In this document: positions 24,732-34,748 of the stretch, in pieces
Numbering within the stretch: the stretch's first letter is position 1
Layout: the number at the start of each line of letters is the position of its first letter
DNA from: CAWGJF01 sp963822905
GTDB taxonomy: Bacteria > Bacteroidota > Ignavibacteria > Ignavibacteriales > Ignavibacteriaceae
Reading direction: 5' to 3'
Assembly: GCA_963822905.1 (NCBI GenBank)
Contig: CAWGJF010000001.1
Coordinates: 1,178,001-1,242,000, forward strand
Length of the DNA stretch: 64,000 bases
Position numbers and translations under genes: made by a program
Notes under the pieces: generated by a model
Database searches by the model: none
Seen by the model: the letters and a program-made list of their open reading frames with translations, nothing else
Told to the model about the DNA's origin: nothing

Positions 24732-25934
24732 TTAACAGCGTCTTAGTAGTATCTTAAAAACGGTTCCTTCTCCCTGAACAGAACTTTTTACAAAGATTTT
24801 TCCGCCGTGATAGCCTTCAATAATTCTTTTGGATAAACTTAGACCTAAACCCCAGCCTCTTTTTTTAGTACTGTATCCTGGTCTGAACACATCTTTTCTT
24901 CTTTTCATTTCAATTCCTTTTCCGCTGTCAGCTACTTCAATTCCGATTTCTTTATGCATTTGTTCGACCGTCATTTTTATCCAGCCGGATTTTTGTTCAA
25001 TTGCATCGAGAGCATTCTTTATGAGATTTTCAATTACCCACTCAAAAAGCTCCATATTTATTAGAGCGCATGCGTTAGAATCACCATCTATTTTTAATTC
25101 CACAATCTTGCCGGTTTGCGGAAGCCTTCTTTCAAAATAATCAGTTACTTTTTTTAGTTCTTCGTAAACAATAGTTTCTTTAAGCTCTGGTTTGGAACCA
25201 ATTTTTGAAAATCGTTGAGTTATTTTACTAAGTTTTTCAACATCGTTACTAATTTCTTCTGTAGTATCCAGAACTTTGTCCGGATCAGAATAATTAATTT
25301 TTAGCATTTCTAACCAGCCCATTAAACTGGATATTGGAGTTCCAAACTGATGAGCAGTTTCTTTTGCCATCCCAACCCAGATGTTGCTTTGTTCATTTCT
25401 TTTTATTGAACTGAATCCTACATAACCAATAATAATAAATAGAGCGGCGATAATTATCTGAACATAGGGGTAATATCTTAGTTGATTAATATATTCCGAA
25501 TCTCCATAATGAATTTTGTTTATAAAAATGGTGTCCTCATAAGCAACAATTATTGGAGGATGTATTTGATCCAGCTCATCTATTTTTTCGGTAAGAAATA
25601 TTTGAAGTGCATCTTCAGAAAGAGTGCTGTCAATCGGAATATTCCTGATATTTGTTCTATCATAAACTTTATCATCAGCATCTGTTAATATTAGTGGAAA
25701 ATCAATCGGCTTGATGATATTATCGAAGAGAAATGTAATATCTTCATTTGGAGTTGTTGAATTAGCAACATACTCTATTCCTTTTGCATATAGTTCAACA
25801 ATTTCTTTTTGTTTTTGCTGAAGTTTTTCGACGAGGTTTTGAGTGTAGTATAAAGTTCCTCCTGCTATCAATAAAGCAATAATTAGAAGGATAACTTTAA
25901 TATTTACTGATGCAGGACCACCGGACATCTTCAT
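24732..25934 (-). CDS. Membrane sensor histidine kinase
   Basis: A 400-residue kinase: membrane segments at about 12-31 and 158-176 flank an extracytoplasmic sensor region of about 125 residues. The dimerisation/phosphoacceptor helix has His195 in AKETAHQFGTPISSL. A HATPase domain follows (N box NLIKNALDAIE, VADSGKGIEM, GYSTKKRGWGLGLSLSKRII). No response regulator lies beside it. It begins 62 nt after purA on the same strand and may be co-transcribed with it. Confidence 0.9.
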   Translation of the reverse strand: MKMSGGPASVNIKVILLIIALLIAGGTLYYTQNLVEKLQQKQKEIVELYAKGIEYVANSTTPNEDITFLFDNIIKPIDFPLILTDADDKVYDRTNIRNIPIDSTLSEDALQIFLTEKIDELDQIHPPIIVAYEDTIFINKIHYGDSEYINQLRYYPYVQIIIAALFIIIGYVGFSSIKRNEQSNIWVGMAKETAHQFGTPISSLMGWLEMLKINYSDPDKVLDTTEEISNDVEKLSKITQRFSKIGSKPELKETIVYEELKKVTDYFERRLPQTGKIVELKIDGDSNACALINMELFEWVIENLIKNALDAIEQKSGWIKMTVEQMHKEIGIEVADSGKGIEMKRRKDVFRPGYSTKKRGWGLGLSLSKRIIEGYHGGKIFVKSSVQGEGTVFKILLRRC

Positions 25935-25996
25935 TAAGTTACCAAAATTTTATAATAACAGAAATAAATTCGGTATTTTTTTGAATAAAAATCCAC

Positions 25997-27271
25997 CTAA
26001 TTTTCTTTGTAGAATGTTTGTCTCCGTTTTGGTCCAACTGAAATAATTTCTACTGAAACACTGGATTCTTTAGCGATAAATTCCAGATAATCCTTGGTCC
26101 TGGAAGGAAGTTCATTGTAACTAGTGCATTTTTGGATGTCTTCATTCCAGCCTGGCAGGGATTCATAAATCGGTTTTACTTTATCTAATCTTTCAACATC
26201 TGTTGGAAATGATTTTAACTTTTTTCCATTCAGTTCATATCCAACACAAACATTTATTTTCTCAAAACTGCTGAGGACATCAAGTTTTGTTATCGCAACG
26301 GATGTCATTCCATTAATCATTGCAGAATAGTTAACCAGGAAAGCATCAAACCAACCGCAGCGTCGTGGTCTTCCAGTTGTTGCCCCAAATTCTGATCCGA
26401 TTTTTCTTAACTTTTCTCCGGTTTCATCATTAAGTTCAGTTGGAAAAGGACCATTGCCAACCCGGGTAGTATATGCTTTAACAATTCCAATAACAGAACC
26501 AATTTTTGTAGGTGGAACTCCGGTTCCTGTACAAGCTCCTCCAGAAGTTGGATTTGAAGAAGTAACAAAAGGATATGTTCCAAAGTCGACATCCAACAAA
26601 GCTCCCTGTGCTCCCTCAAGCAATACAGATTTTCCATCATCAATTGCTTTATTCAAATATGCCGGTACATCTGTGATATAGCTATCAATCTGCTTATCAA
26701 ACTTTAAATACTCATTTACTATTTCATCAACATTCAAACCTTCATGTTCATATACTTTTTTTAACAAATTATTTTTTTCTTCAAGGTTCATCCTGATTTT
26801 TTCTTCAAGAACTGTTCTGTTTAATAAATCAACAATCCGAATTCCTTTTCTTGCATATTTATCAGTATAACAAGGTCCGATTCCTCTTCCTGTTGATCCT
26901 ATTTTCTGATCGCTTTTTTCCTGGATAGAATCAAGAAGCTTGTGATATGGCATTATGAGGTGAGCATTATGGCTAATGAATAATCTTTTCTTTACGCTGA
27001 TTCCATGTTCTTCAATTAATTTTATCTCATCCAGAAGGGCAACCGGATCAATTACAACACCATTTCCAATTACACAAATAACATTTTCACGAAGAATTCC
27101 GGACGGAATTAAATGTAATATATATTGCTTATCACCAATTTCTACTGTATGCCCGGCATTAGCACCGCCTTGATACCTTGTGACTATCTGGAAATTTTCA
27201 CTCAGAATATCAACAATTTTTCCTTTTCCCTCATCGCCCCACTGGCTTCCGACAAGAACTGTTACACTCAT
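25997..27271 (-). CDS. purA: Adenylosuccinate synthetase
   Basis: A 424-residue PurA that joins IMP and aspartate using GTP in the first step from IMP to AMP. The N-terminal VLVGSQWGDEGKGK P-loop is diagnostic. QYGGANAGHTV-type (here RYQGGANAGHTV), GSTGRGIGPCY, DFGTYPFVTSSNPTSG and ATTGRPRRCGWFD segments are all present. Length is standard. Confidence 0.97.
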   Translation of the reverse strand: MSVTVLVGSQWGDEGKGKIVDILSENFQIVTRYQGGANAGHTVEIGDKQYILHLIPSGILRENVICVIGNGVVIDPVALLDEIKLIEEHGISVKKRLFISHNAHLIMPYHKLLDSIQEKSDQKIGSTGRGIGPCYTDKYARKGIRIVDLLNRTVLEEKIRMNLEEKNNLLKKVYEHEGLNVDEIVNEYLKFDKQIDSYITDVPAYLNKAIDDGKSVLLEGAQGALLDVDFGTYPFVTSSNPTSGGACTGTGVPPTKIGSVIGIVKAYTTRVGNGPFPTELNDETGEKLRKIGSEFGATTGRPRRCGWFDAFLVNYSAMINGMTSVAITKLDVLSSFEKINVCVGYELNGKKLKSFPTDVERLDKVKPIYESLPGWNEDIQKCTSYNELPSRTKDYLEFIAKESSVSVEIISVGPKRRQTFYKEN

Positions 27272-27320
27272 ATTTAATATTTAGATGTTTAGTGTGAAGA
27301 ATTTATTTGAATGGACAAAA

Positions 27321-27350
27321 TAAAACTCCGGATTTTATTACCCGGAGTTA
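27321..27350 (-). terminator. Terminator downstream of the STAS gene
   Basis: Arms AACTCCGG (27324-27331) and CCGGAGTT (27342-27349). On the minus strand the stem is followed by TTTATTTTG. It separates the STAS gene from purA. Confidence 0.75.
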
Positions 27351-27373
27351 CTTTTAAAAACTCTTATTGATTC

Positions 27374-27715
27374 TTATTTTTCAAATGATGCAATTGCTTT
27401 ATCAACAGAATCGTAAGTCTCAAATATCGTAATCAGTTTAGTAATTATTAGCAAACTTTCTATTTTATCTGTTACATTAGCAAGTTTGAAATGACCTTCA
27501 GCCTTTTTCATTGTAGTTAATCCACCAATTAACATTCCAAGTCCGGAGCTATTCATAAATTTTACGTCGCCTAAATCAACCACAATATTAATTTTACTTT
27601 CATCAACCAGCTTATGCAGAGTTTCATTAAATCCTTTCGTATCCTCACCGCCCATCACATTTCCCTTTAATTCAATGATAACAGCTTCATATTTTTCGCT
27701 AGTTTTTATTTTCAT
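27374..27715 (-). CDS. STAS-domain anti-sigma-factor antagonist
   Basis: A 113-residue single STAS domain of the SpoIIAA/RsbV kind. The phosphorylation loop reads VKFMNSSGLGMLIGG, with Ser56 as the likely phosphoacceptor. In partner-switching systems, the unphosphorylated form binds an RsbW-type kinase and frees its target. AGGAG upstream of the ATG is good. It is divergent from the ECF sigma gene and some 4.5 kb from the RsbW-like kinase in this window. Confidence 0.88.
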   Translation of the reverse strand: MKIKTSEKYEAVIIELKGNVMGGEDTKGFNETLHKLVDESKINIVVDLGDVKFMNSSGLGMLIGGLTTMKKAEGHFKLANVTDKIESLLIITKLITIFETYDSVDKAIASFEK

Positions 27716-27845
27716 TAATTTCTCCTAAAATTATTTAAGTCAATTTACTTACATAAGGATTCTTTTGCAAATAAAACGATTTGATTTGGTTCCGGTTTTA
27801 GGGTTATATTTTGCGGAACTTTGGTGTTAATTTAGCGTCTAAAAT

Positions 27846-28442
27846 ATGGATTTAAAAAACGAAAATAAGGATTTGCAGCAACCTCAGATTTTAAAATTAG
27901 ATGATGATTTTTCCCTCGTCAAAAGATTTATCGAGGGAGACAAATCAACATTCAGGATTCTTGTTCAGCGGCACAAGGAGAAGGTCAGAAACATAATTTA
28001 TTTGACAATTGGAAACAGTAATCTTGTAGATGATATCTCCCAGGATGTATTTATTACTGTTTATAAAAATCTGAAGAATTTTAGATTTGAATCACAATTT
28101 TCAACGTGGCTGTATAGAATTACAGTAAACAAATGTAAAGATCATCTTCGGAAAATAAGCGTAAGAAGAATATTTGTACCAATAACGGATGCTGAACAAA
28201 GAACAGAAAACAGGGTTAATGCAGAGAGCAAAGATATTTCCGGAATTGTTAATAACGCAATTCAGCAGTTGCCCGCGAGATTAAGAATTCCATTAGTTCT
28301 TAAAGATATTGAAGGATTTAGTTACCAGGAAATTGCTGAAAGTACTCACTCCGAGTTAGGAACTGTGAAATCCCGGATATTCAGAGCAAGGGAAGCATTA
28401 AAGAAAATTCTGGAACCGATGAAATCAGAATTAATAGTATGA
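27846..28442 (+). CDS. ECF-type RNA polymerase sigma factor
   Basis: A 198-residue group 4 sigma factor. Region 2 (about 25-100) has VDDISQDVFITVYKNLKNFR and FSTWLYRITVNKCKDHLRK. Region 4 (about 140-195) has LPARLRIPLVLKDIEGFSYQEIAESTHSELGTVKSRIFRAREAL. It directs transcription of an envelope or stress regulon and is presumably held by the membrane protein encoded next, whose start overlaps this stop by 4 nt. Confidence 0.92.
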   Translation: MDLKNENKDLQQPQILKLDDDFSLVKRFIEGDKSTFRILVQRHKEKVRNIIYLTIGNSNLVDDISQDVFITVYKNLKNFRFESQFSTWLYRITVNKCKDHLRKISVRRIFVPITDAEQRTENRVNAESKDISGIVNNAIQQLPARLRIPLVLKDIEGFSYQEIAESTHSELGTVKSRIFRAREALKKILEPMKSELIV

Positions 28443-29986
28443 AAATGAACAATAAAGATTTCGAATTATTATCAGCTTATGTGGATAATGAATTATCCAC
28501 AGAAGATAGGACTATCGTTGAGGAGATGATAGCCTCATCTCTTGAAATGCAGAAGAAGCTTGAAGATTATAAAAATCTTAAATCGCTGACTCAATCTGTA
28601 AAAAGGATTCCACCCTCACCATATTTTGAAACACGAGTGATGGCTGAAATCGAAAATCCTAAAACAGGATTTAAAAAATTTTTGAAATACACCCCGGTAT
28701 TTAGCCTCATTGTTGTTACACTTGGAGTAATGACATTGTTAAAATTCAATCCCGGTTTTATAAGTGATATTTGGGAATCTCAAAAATCCAACATTGCAGG
28801 CTTCTATAAAGAAAATCTTCAGCCATTGTTGTATGCTTCCGATGTAAGTAATGAAGATCTTTTCAACTTTGCTTTCAACCAGGAACTTCCATTAGATAAA
28901 AAACAAAATCAATATCTGGTATTAAGTTATGATGATTCAGGGAAAGAGATTGTTCAGATAAAAACTCTTAAAAAATTAAATCCGACTCAGAATTATAACC
29001 AGTTTGTTGAAGCTCTTGATCTTGATCCAGAAGAAAAATTGCGTGTAGATTCTGTAATCAGAAGTTATGCGGAAGCAATTGAACCTCAAGTCCTGGTAAA
29101 TGAAAATAATACTGTTGCTATAAACCCCGTTATCTGGAGCTACAGAAATGCAATGGTCGCAGACCTTCTTGTTCTTGCAAAAGATTTAAAGAAAGATAAA
29201 GCGTTTAAGATGATTCCTTCAGGCATTAACCAGATTGAAAAAATTCATGTTGCAAATGCAGTTTATAAATTAAAACATTCTTCAGATCATCAATATATTT
29301 TTCTAACTCCAGATTCAATTTTTGAAGAGAACTTTGTTTATAATGTGAAGACACAAAAAGAGAAATTGCAGGAAGTGAAAGAACGGTTGAATGAGCAAAA
29401 AGAAATTACAAAATCTTTTGAGTTTAATATTAGGTATGATTCAACATGGAAAAATTTTGAGAACAATGTAGCATCCAGTGGAAAATATAAAGTAAAGGTC
29501 GGAAATAATTATTGCCAGGTTGAATTTAGTAATATTGATATACCAGAACTCCAGGTTCCTGAGATGGAAAACATTAATGCCGTGATAAAAGAAGCTACAG
29601 AAAATATTCGATTTAATACTTTTCATATTCCAAGAATGGAAAATGTTCAAAATGGTGTGGTTGTTCAATATATGAATGGTGATGATTCCCTGAGATCATA
29701 CAAGTATAATTATCAGGGTGTTTACATTGATTCCCTGGTACAGTTGAACCGCAGAATGATAGACTCTTTAATGAGAGCGGAACGGATGAGAAACCCGATT
29801 TTTAATGATTCGATAATCAGCAAATGGTTTTCTGATCCTGGACAAAACTTTAATCACTTTGATACTGAAGCGCTTCGTGAACAGATGAATGAATTGCAGG
29901 AGGAATTTAAAAAATTCCGTGAAGAAATGGATTACTGGCGAAACGAAGTAAAAAGACAAAAGCAGGTTAGCGAAAGAGGTAACTAA
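28439..29986 (+). CDS. Predicted transmembrane anti-sigma factor with large extracytoplasmic region
   Basis: A 515-residue protein. The N-terminal 70 residues form a helical anti-sigma-like domain (FELLSAYVDNELSTEDRTIVEE), similar to zinc-type anti-sigma domains but lacking the HxxxCxxC zinc residues. One membrane segment follows (about 86-103). The remaining 410 residues lie outside the cytoplasm and end in a charged coiled coil (about 480-515). The 4-nt overlap with the ECF sigma gene supports a sigma/anti-sigma pair. The large outer region is unusual and is not a recognised domain. Confidence 0.75.
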   Translation: MKMNNKDFELLSAYVDNELSTEDRTIVEEMIASSLEMQKKLEDYKNLKSLTQSVKRIPPSPYFETRVMAEIENPKTGFKKFLKYTPVFSLIVVTLGVMTLLKFNPGFISDIWESQKSNIAGFYKENLQPLLYASDVSNEDLFNFAFNQELPLDKKQNQYLVLSYDDSGKEIVQIKTLKKLNPTQNYNQFVEALDLDPEEKLRVDSVIRSYAEAIEPQVLVNENNTVAINPVIWSYRNAMVADLLVLAKDLKKDKAFKMIPSGINQIEKIHVANAVYKLKHSSDHQYIFLTPDSIFEENFVYNVKTQKEKLQEVKERLNEQKEITKSFEFNIRYDSTWKNFENNVASSGKYKVKVGNNYCQVEFSNIDIPELQVPEMENINAVIKEATENIRFNTFHIPRMENVQNGVVVQYMNGDDSLRSYKYNYQGVYIDSLVQLNRRMIDSLMRAERMRNPIFNDSIISKWFSDPGQNFNHFDTEALREQMNELQEEFKKFREEMDYWRNEVKRQKQVSERGN

Positions 29987-30168
29987 TAATTACTCTGAAT
30001 TTAGATTCCCAATTCTATTGAAACCAAAAAAAACTATCAAACATCAGGTAAATATTCCGCTTATACCTGATTCCTTTGCACATCTTTAAAAAACCGTTAA
30101 TTTCACCTATCTTTCTGAAAATATTATAATTTTTGGAAAGAATTAATAAGCTTATTTTTTAAGGTGAA

Positions 30169-32292
30169 ATGAAAGAACATTTGGCTAAAATATTTAGTAA
30201 TTCACAATTCCAGTTTTTTTTACTGGGCGCAGGATTACTTTTTTTAGTTCAATGGTTTTTCGGAAGACCGGATTCAATTCCACTTCTAGTCCTTGTTGAT
30301 GCAATCATACTCGTAATTGTAGTTTCATTAGCATTTAGCCTTCTCAGGTTTTTTTCTGAACAGACTACCAAACCGTTATCTCTTGTAATGAGCATCGGGA
30401 TTCTGAATGCATTTTTGTTTTTCCTGATAATGTTTTCAGGAACAATCTTTGACATATTTTTTGGCGGCTCAGAAAATTTTAATAACTCAACAGGTATCAT
30501 TCATGCATTTGTTTCGGTAATGTATGGAGTGGTGATAACCGGGTTTTTAATTTATGTTTTTCTTTCCTTACGGCATTTATTTTTTCTGCGTCAAAGCAGG
30601 AACCTGAATATTTATTTTGTTACGATGACAATCTTTTTTGTTCTAACCGCAATAAGCAAACATTTTTTTGATTGGGAAGGTGCTTCATTTCTTGGTGATA
30701 CTTTTCTGATAGTTTCAATCCTGCTTATGTTTTTTAATTCATTAAAAATTTCATGGATCGCTTTTATCGTAAAGAAAGAAAAAATTTACCTGCTGGTTTT
30801 GTCTATAGTTATTATCACGCTATTCGTTTTAAATTTAACCTTAGTTTCCGATGATTCAATTCATATCAAAATACTTTCAGGACTTTCTCCATCGTTATCG
30901 ACTTTTAATACGATAATAATGTTGTACGGTGCAATCTATTTCAGCATTTTATTTTTTACAACATTATTTCATCTTCCGACTGCTGAAGCCTTTGACAGGA
31001 AAGCTCAGGAAGTTTCATCATTACAATACTTCAGTAAACTGATTACACAGGTATTAGATTTTAAAGAACTTGCTGACACGGTTACAGATATTACTCTTCG
31101 GGTTGGTAATGCTGATGCTGCCTGGATAATCTGGAAAGAAAAAGAAATTTATACTTCAATCGCAGCAAAGAATATCGGTTTTATAGATTCTGAATTATTA
31201 AACAAATATATAATTCATAAAAGAAAATGGGAACAGTTTGAAGATACAGTGCTTATGAATTTTGATAAATTTGATGCTGCCTCAAAACTAAGTCAGAAGT
31301 TTCGTGCTGCTGCAATCTCTCCGTTAAAAACGCATAACGAAATAAGAGGACTATTAGTAGCAGCGAGAAAGACAGATAGATTTTTTAACGAAGAAGATAA
31401 AACTGCAATTGCAACATTCTCGGATTATGCTTCTGTCTCATTAGAAAATTCCCGCTTGTTCGAAGAATCAATTGAAAAAGAAAGACTTGAAAAAGAACTT
31501 GATGTAGCAAGAGAAATCCAGAGAAAAATTCTTCCGGAAAAAAATCCTGAGTATGAAGGATTACAGGTTTCCACAGTATTTATTCCTGCTTTTGAAGTTG
31601 GCGGTGACTATTATGACTTTTTTGAAATTGCAGATGACAAACTTGGATTTATAATCGCAGATGTTTCAGGAAAAGGAATTTCCGCAGCTTTTATTATGGC
31701 AGAGGTGAAAGGAATATTTGAATCACTTTCCAAAATAATCAAATCACCCAAAGAAATCCTGGTTAAAGCAAATGAAATATTAAAAAGCACTTTAGATTCC
31801 AAAACCTTTGTGAGTGCAGCTTATGGATTGATAGATCTAAAGAGTGAAACTCTTCAATTGGCAAGAGCAGGACACTGCCCGATACTTCTTCTTCGGGAAG
31901 ATTCTGCAGAAACTATCAAACCTTCCGGTATGGGTTTGGGATTAAGTAATACCGACCAATTCAGCAAGTCGCTTTCGCAATTAGAAATAAAGTTAAGAGA
32001 AGATGACATAATAATTCTTTATACTGATGGCATAACGGAAGCAAAAAATGAAACCCTGGATGATTTTGGTGAAAAATATTTTACAGAAATTCTTCTGGAA
32101 AACCGGGATAAGGATGCAGACTTGATTTCCAACTGTGTTATGAAAGAAGTATCATTGTTTTCGCAAAATCATTCGCAATATGATGATATAACTTTAGTAA
32201 TTTTAAAGTGGAAGCCCCGGAATAATCGGGATGGACAAAAAACAAAAATTGATGGAGAAAAAGAATGGCAGAGTTCAGCACCTCAGTTATAG
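30169..32292 (+). CDS. Membrane GAF-SpoIIE (PP2C-type) serine phosphatase
   Basis: A 707-residue protein with about eight membrane segments (1-265), a GAF-like domain (about 285-430), a short helix (ELDVAREIQRKILP) and a PPM/SpoIIE phosphatase domain (about 455-695). Metal-binding aspartates are visible in VGGDYYDFF, IADVSGKGIS, LYTDGITEA and YDDITLVIL. Such enzymes dephosphorylate STAS antagonists, and a STAS gene overlaps its 3' end by 28 nt. AAGGTGAA precedes the ATG. First gene of a five-gene operon. Confidence 0.9.
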   Translation: MKEHLAKIFSNSQFQFFLLGAGLLFLVQWFFGRPDSIPLLVLVDAIILVIVVSLAFSLLRFFSEQTTKPLSLVMSIGILNAFLFFLIMFSGTIFDIFFGGSENFNNSTGIIHAFVSVMYGVVITGFLIYVFLSLRHLFFLRQSRNLNIYFVTMTIFFVLTAISKHFFDWEGASFLGDTFLIVSILLMFFNSLKISWIAFIVKKEKIYLLVLSIVIITLFVLNLTLVSDDSIHIKILSGLSPSLSTFNTIIMLYGAIYFSILFFTTLFHLPTAEAFDRKAQEVSSLQYFSKLITQVLDFKELADTVTDITLRVGNADAAWIIWKEKEIYTSIAAKNIGFIDSELLNKYIIHKRKWEQFEDTVLMNFDKFDAASKLSQKFRAAAISPLKTHNEIRGLLVAARKTDRFFNEEDKTAIATFSDYASVSLENSRLFEESIEKERLEKELDVAREIQRKILPEKNPEYEGLQVSTVFIPAFEVGGDYYDFFEIADDKLGFIIADVSGKGISAAFIMAEVKGIFESLSKIIKSPKEILVKANEILKSTLDSKTFVSAAYGLIDLKSETLQLARAGHCPILLLREDSAETIKPSGMGLGLSNTDQFSKSLSQLEIKLREDDIIILYTDGITEAKNETLDDFGEKYFTEILLENRDKDADLISNCVMKEVSLFSQNHSQYDDITLVILKWKPRNNRDGQKTKIDGEKEWQSSAPQL

Positions 32293-32621
32293 AAAAAGGT
32301 GAAGTAAGTATAATTAACCTGAAAGGGTACCTTGATGCTCATACAGCACCTGTACTTGAAAATAATTTTTCGGAACTGATTGATAAAGATCAATATAAAA
32401 TAGTTGTGAACTTTACTGACCTAGCTTATATAAGCAGTGCCGGACTTGGGGTTTTTATGGCATATATAGAGAAGATAAGAGAGAATAAAGGCGACATAAA
32501 GTTGAGCAATATGAACGACAAAGTTTATAACATTTTTGATCTTCTCGGATTTCCTCTTTTGTATGAAATTTTTAATGCAGAAGAAGAAGCGATAAACAAG
32601 TTTAATGAAGCAGGGAAGTGA
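32265..32621 (+). CDS. STAS-domain anti-sigma-factor antagonist (RsbV-like)
   Basis: A 118-residue single STAS domain with the phosphorylation loop LAYISSAGLGVFM (Ser57 or Ser58). It is the expected substrate of both the phosphatases and the kinase in this operon. GGAGAAAAAGA gives the ribosome-binding site inside the end of the preceding gene, so translation is coupled. The RsbW-like kinase gene follows after 6 nt. Confidence 0.92.
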   Translation: MAEFSTSVIEKGEVSIINLKGYLDAHTAPVLENNFSELIDKDQYKIVVNFTDLAYISSAGLGVFMAYIEKIRENKGDIKLSNMNDKVYNIFDLLGFPLLYEIFNAEEEAINKFNEAGK

Positions 32622-32627
32622 TAAATC

Positions 32628-33062
32628 GTGAGTGATCATTCAAGTAAATTAATCGTAAAAAGTAAAACTGAAAATCTCTCTTCGATAAGGGACTTTGTAA
32701 GCAATTATGCGCACGATGCTGGAATAAACCAGGAAATAATCGAAAAAATTATTCTTGCTGTCGATGAAGCCTGTACCAACATAATGAAACATGCTTACGA
32801 TTCATTTCCTGAGGGAGAGATAATTATCAAAGTTAAATTTGATAAACACAAATTCACAATCGCTATCAGGGATTTCGGGAATTCGTTTGAAGCAAATAAA
32901 ATTCCTGATCCCGATTTGAAAAAATATTATAAAGAAAAAAGAGTCGGCGGTCTGGGTATGTATCTAATGAGAACGCTGATGGATGATGTTCAATATTTTA
33001 CCGTACCTGGAAAGTATAACCAGGTTCTGCTTTCAAAAAATATAAATTCATCAGGACACTGA
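32628..33062 (+). CDS. RsbW/SpoIIAB-like serine kinase (anti-sigma or switch kinase)
   Basis: A 144-residue GHKL ATPase of the RsbW kind: Glu47 and Asn51 in the N box (AVDEACTNIMKHAY), IRDFG at 81-84 and GGLGMYLM at 107-114. It would phosphorylate the STAS antagonist encoded just upstream and bind a target when free. The target might be a sigma factor, but no group 3 sigma gene is in the window. Start is GTG with GGGAAG upstream. The stop overlaps the next gene's ATG by one base. Confidence 0.9.
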   Translation: MSDHSSKLIVKSKTENLSSIRDFVSNYAHDAGINQEIIEKIILAVDEACTNIMKHAYDSFPEGEIIIKVKFDKHKFTIAIRDFGNSFEANKIPDPDLKKYYKEKRVGGLGMYLMRTLMDDVQYFTVPGKYNQVLLSKNINSSGH

Positions 33063-34741
33063 TGCAATCCACAACTAATCTCCGGATAAAGCGGAACCTT
33101 ACAGCCCTGATTGAATTCAGCAGAGTGATAAATTCATCTGTAGATTTGGGATTTATTCTTAATAATGTTTTACTGACATGCCTTGGGAAGTTTCTTTCAA
33201 CACGCGGTCTGATTGCCATTAGTGAAAATGGAAGTATTTTAATTAAAAAATCAAAAGGATTGCCAAACGAATTGTTGAGCCAATTCCCGGATTTGAAATC
33301 ATCAACAGATGTTTTAGAGAATGAAGAGTTTTCTGATTACCTGCAAAAAGCTAATTTGTTAGCGGTTGAGAAAATTTATGCTTCAGATGAATGTATGGGC
33401 ATAGTTTGTCTTGGTGAAAAGTTAAACAAATCCGAATACACAGAAGATGATAGAGAATTTTTAAAAACAATTCTGAACATCTCGGCAAGTGCAATTCAAA
33501 ATTCAATGATATTTGCCGAGCTTAAAAAAGTAAATAGGGAACTTGACTCAAGAATCCAGAGATTGAATACTCTTTTTGAACTCAGCAAAGAATTCGGACT
33601 TTTTTCAGAATCAACAAGAGTTGCCCGGCTGTTAATGTATTCTGTGATAGGGCAATTTTTAGTTTCGAAGTTTGCGGTTGTTACTTATGAAACCGGTGAA
33701 TATAAAATTCTTGAATCAAAATATGAACCTGATAAAATATTAAAACTGTTGCATGAATATGAACTTGAAAAATTTTCCGCACCAATTAATAAGGAAAAGA
33801 TAGCCGCTGAATTCCAAAAACTGAATCAGCTTGATGTAGATTTAATAGTACCGATGCAACTCCAGGGAAAAACACGTGGATTCATCCTGCTAGGAAAAAG
33901 AATTAACAATCAACCATATAACGCAACCGATATAGAATTTGTTTATTCGGTCGGGAGCCTTGCAATTATTTCACTTGAAAATAAAAAACTTTTCCAGGAA
34001 GCACTTGAAAAGCATAAGCTCGAAGAAGAGCTTGAACTAGCACGTGACATTCAGAAAAATCTTTTCCCGCAAAGTCTGCCTAAAATAAATGGTGTAGGTA
34101 TTTCTGCAATAAATATTTCTTCCAGGCAGGTTGGCGGTGATTATTATGATGTAATCCCGATAGATGAAAATCGTTTTTTTATTGCTATTGCTGATGTTTC
34201 CGGTAAAGGTGTTCCGGCTTCTCTGCTTATGGCAAATATCCAGGCTTTCCTGCAGGTAATTTCCAAACAGGATATGGATATCGAAAGCGCCACGGCTTTA
34301 ATGAATAACCTGATTACCGAAAATACTTCCGATGGAAGATTCATTACATTCTTCTGGGGTTTGCTTGATATCAAAACCAAAACTTTTAATTATGTTAATG
34401 CAGGTCATAATCCGCCGTTGTTTATCCGGAATAAAAAAATTAAAAAGCTTGAAAGAGGCGGAATTATTCTCGGGGTTATGCAAACCTTAATGCCTTATGA
34501 ATCAGAATTAATTAAACTTGAAAGCGGTGATGTTGTTTTACTGTTTACCGATGGTATTTCTGAAGCAATGAATGCAGAGGGGGAAGAGTACTCTGATTCA
34601 AAACTTGAAAAGAAAACAGTTGCACTTACTGGTTTATCTTCAGATCAAATTCTTGATGGAATAAAAGAAGATGTACAATCTTTTACTTATGGTAATATTC
34701 AGTCTGATGATATTACGATGATTGTTATGAAAGTAGAATGA
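33062..34741 (+). CDS. Cytoplasmic tandem-GAF SpoIIE-type phosphatase
   Basis: A 559-residue soluble protein with no membrane segment. It has two GAF-like sensory regions (about 15-155 and 165-320), a linking helix EEELELARDIQKNLFPQ and a PP2C/SpoIIE catalytic domain to the C terminus (VGGDYYDVI, IADVSGKGVP, VNAGHNPPLF, LFTDGISEAMN, SDDITMIVMK). A second input for dephosphorylating the operon's STAS protein. Translationally coupled to the kinase gene. Confidence 0.9.
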   Translation: MQSTTNLRIKRNLTALIEFSRVINSSVDLGFILNNVLLTCLGKFLSTRGLIAISENGSILIKKSKGLPNELLSQFPDLKSSTDVLENEEFSDYLQKANLLAVEKIYASDECMGIVCLGEKLNKSEYTEDDREFLKTILNISASAIQNSMIFAELKKVNRELDSRIQRLNTLFELSKEFGLFSESTRVARLLMYSVIGQFLVSKFAVVTYETGEYKILESKYEPDKILKLLHEYELEKFSAPINKEKIAAEFQKLNQLDVDLIVPMQLQGKTRGFILLGKRINNQPYNATDIEFVYSVGSLAIISLENKKLFQEALEKHKLEEELELARDIQKNLFPQSLPKINGVGISAINISSRQVGGDYYDVIPIDENRFFIAIADVSGKGVPASLLMANIQAFLQVISKQDMDIESATALMNNLITENTSDGRFITFFWGLLDIKTKTFNYVNAGHNPPLFIRNKKIKKLERGGIILGVMQTLMPYESELIKLESGDVVLLFTDGISEAMNAEGEEYSDSKLEKKTVALTGLSSDQILDGIKEDVQSFTYGNIQSDDITMIVMKVE

Positions 34742-34748
34742 AATAATT

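Noticed and set aside
30043..30071. Terminator after the anti-sigma gene (ATCAGGTA/TACCTGAT)
   Set aside because: The 8-bp stem has a 13-nt loop and no T run follows, so it is too weak to list as a feature.
27374..33062. Treating the ECF sigma factor as the target of the RsbW-like kinase
   Set aside because: Partner-switch kinases usually bind group 3 sigma factors or other outputs. The ECF factor has its own coupled membrane anti-sigma gene, so no link is claimed.
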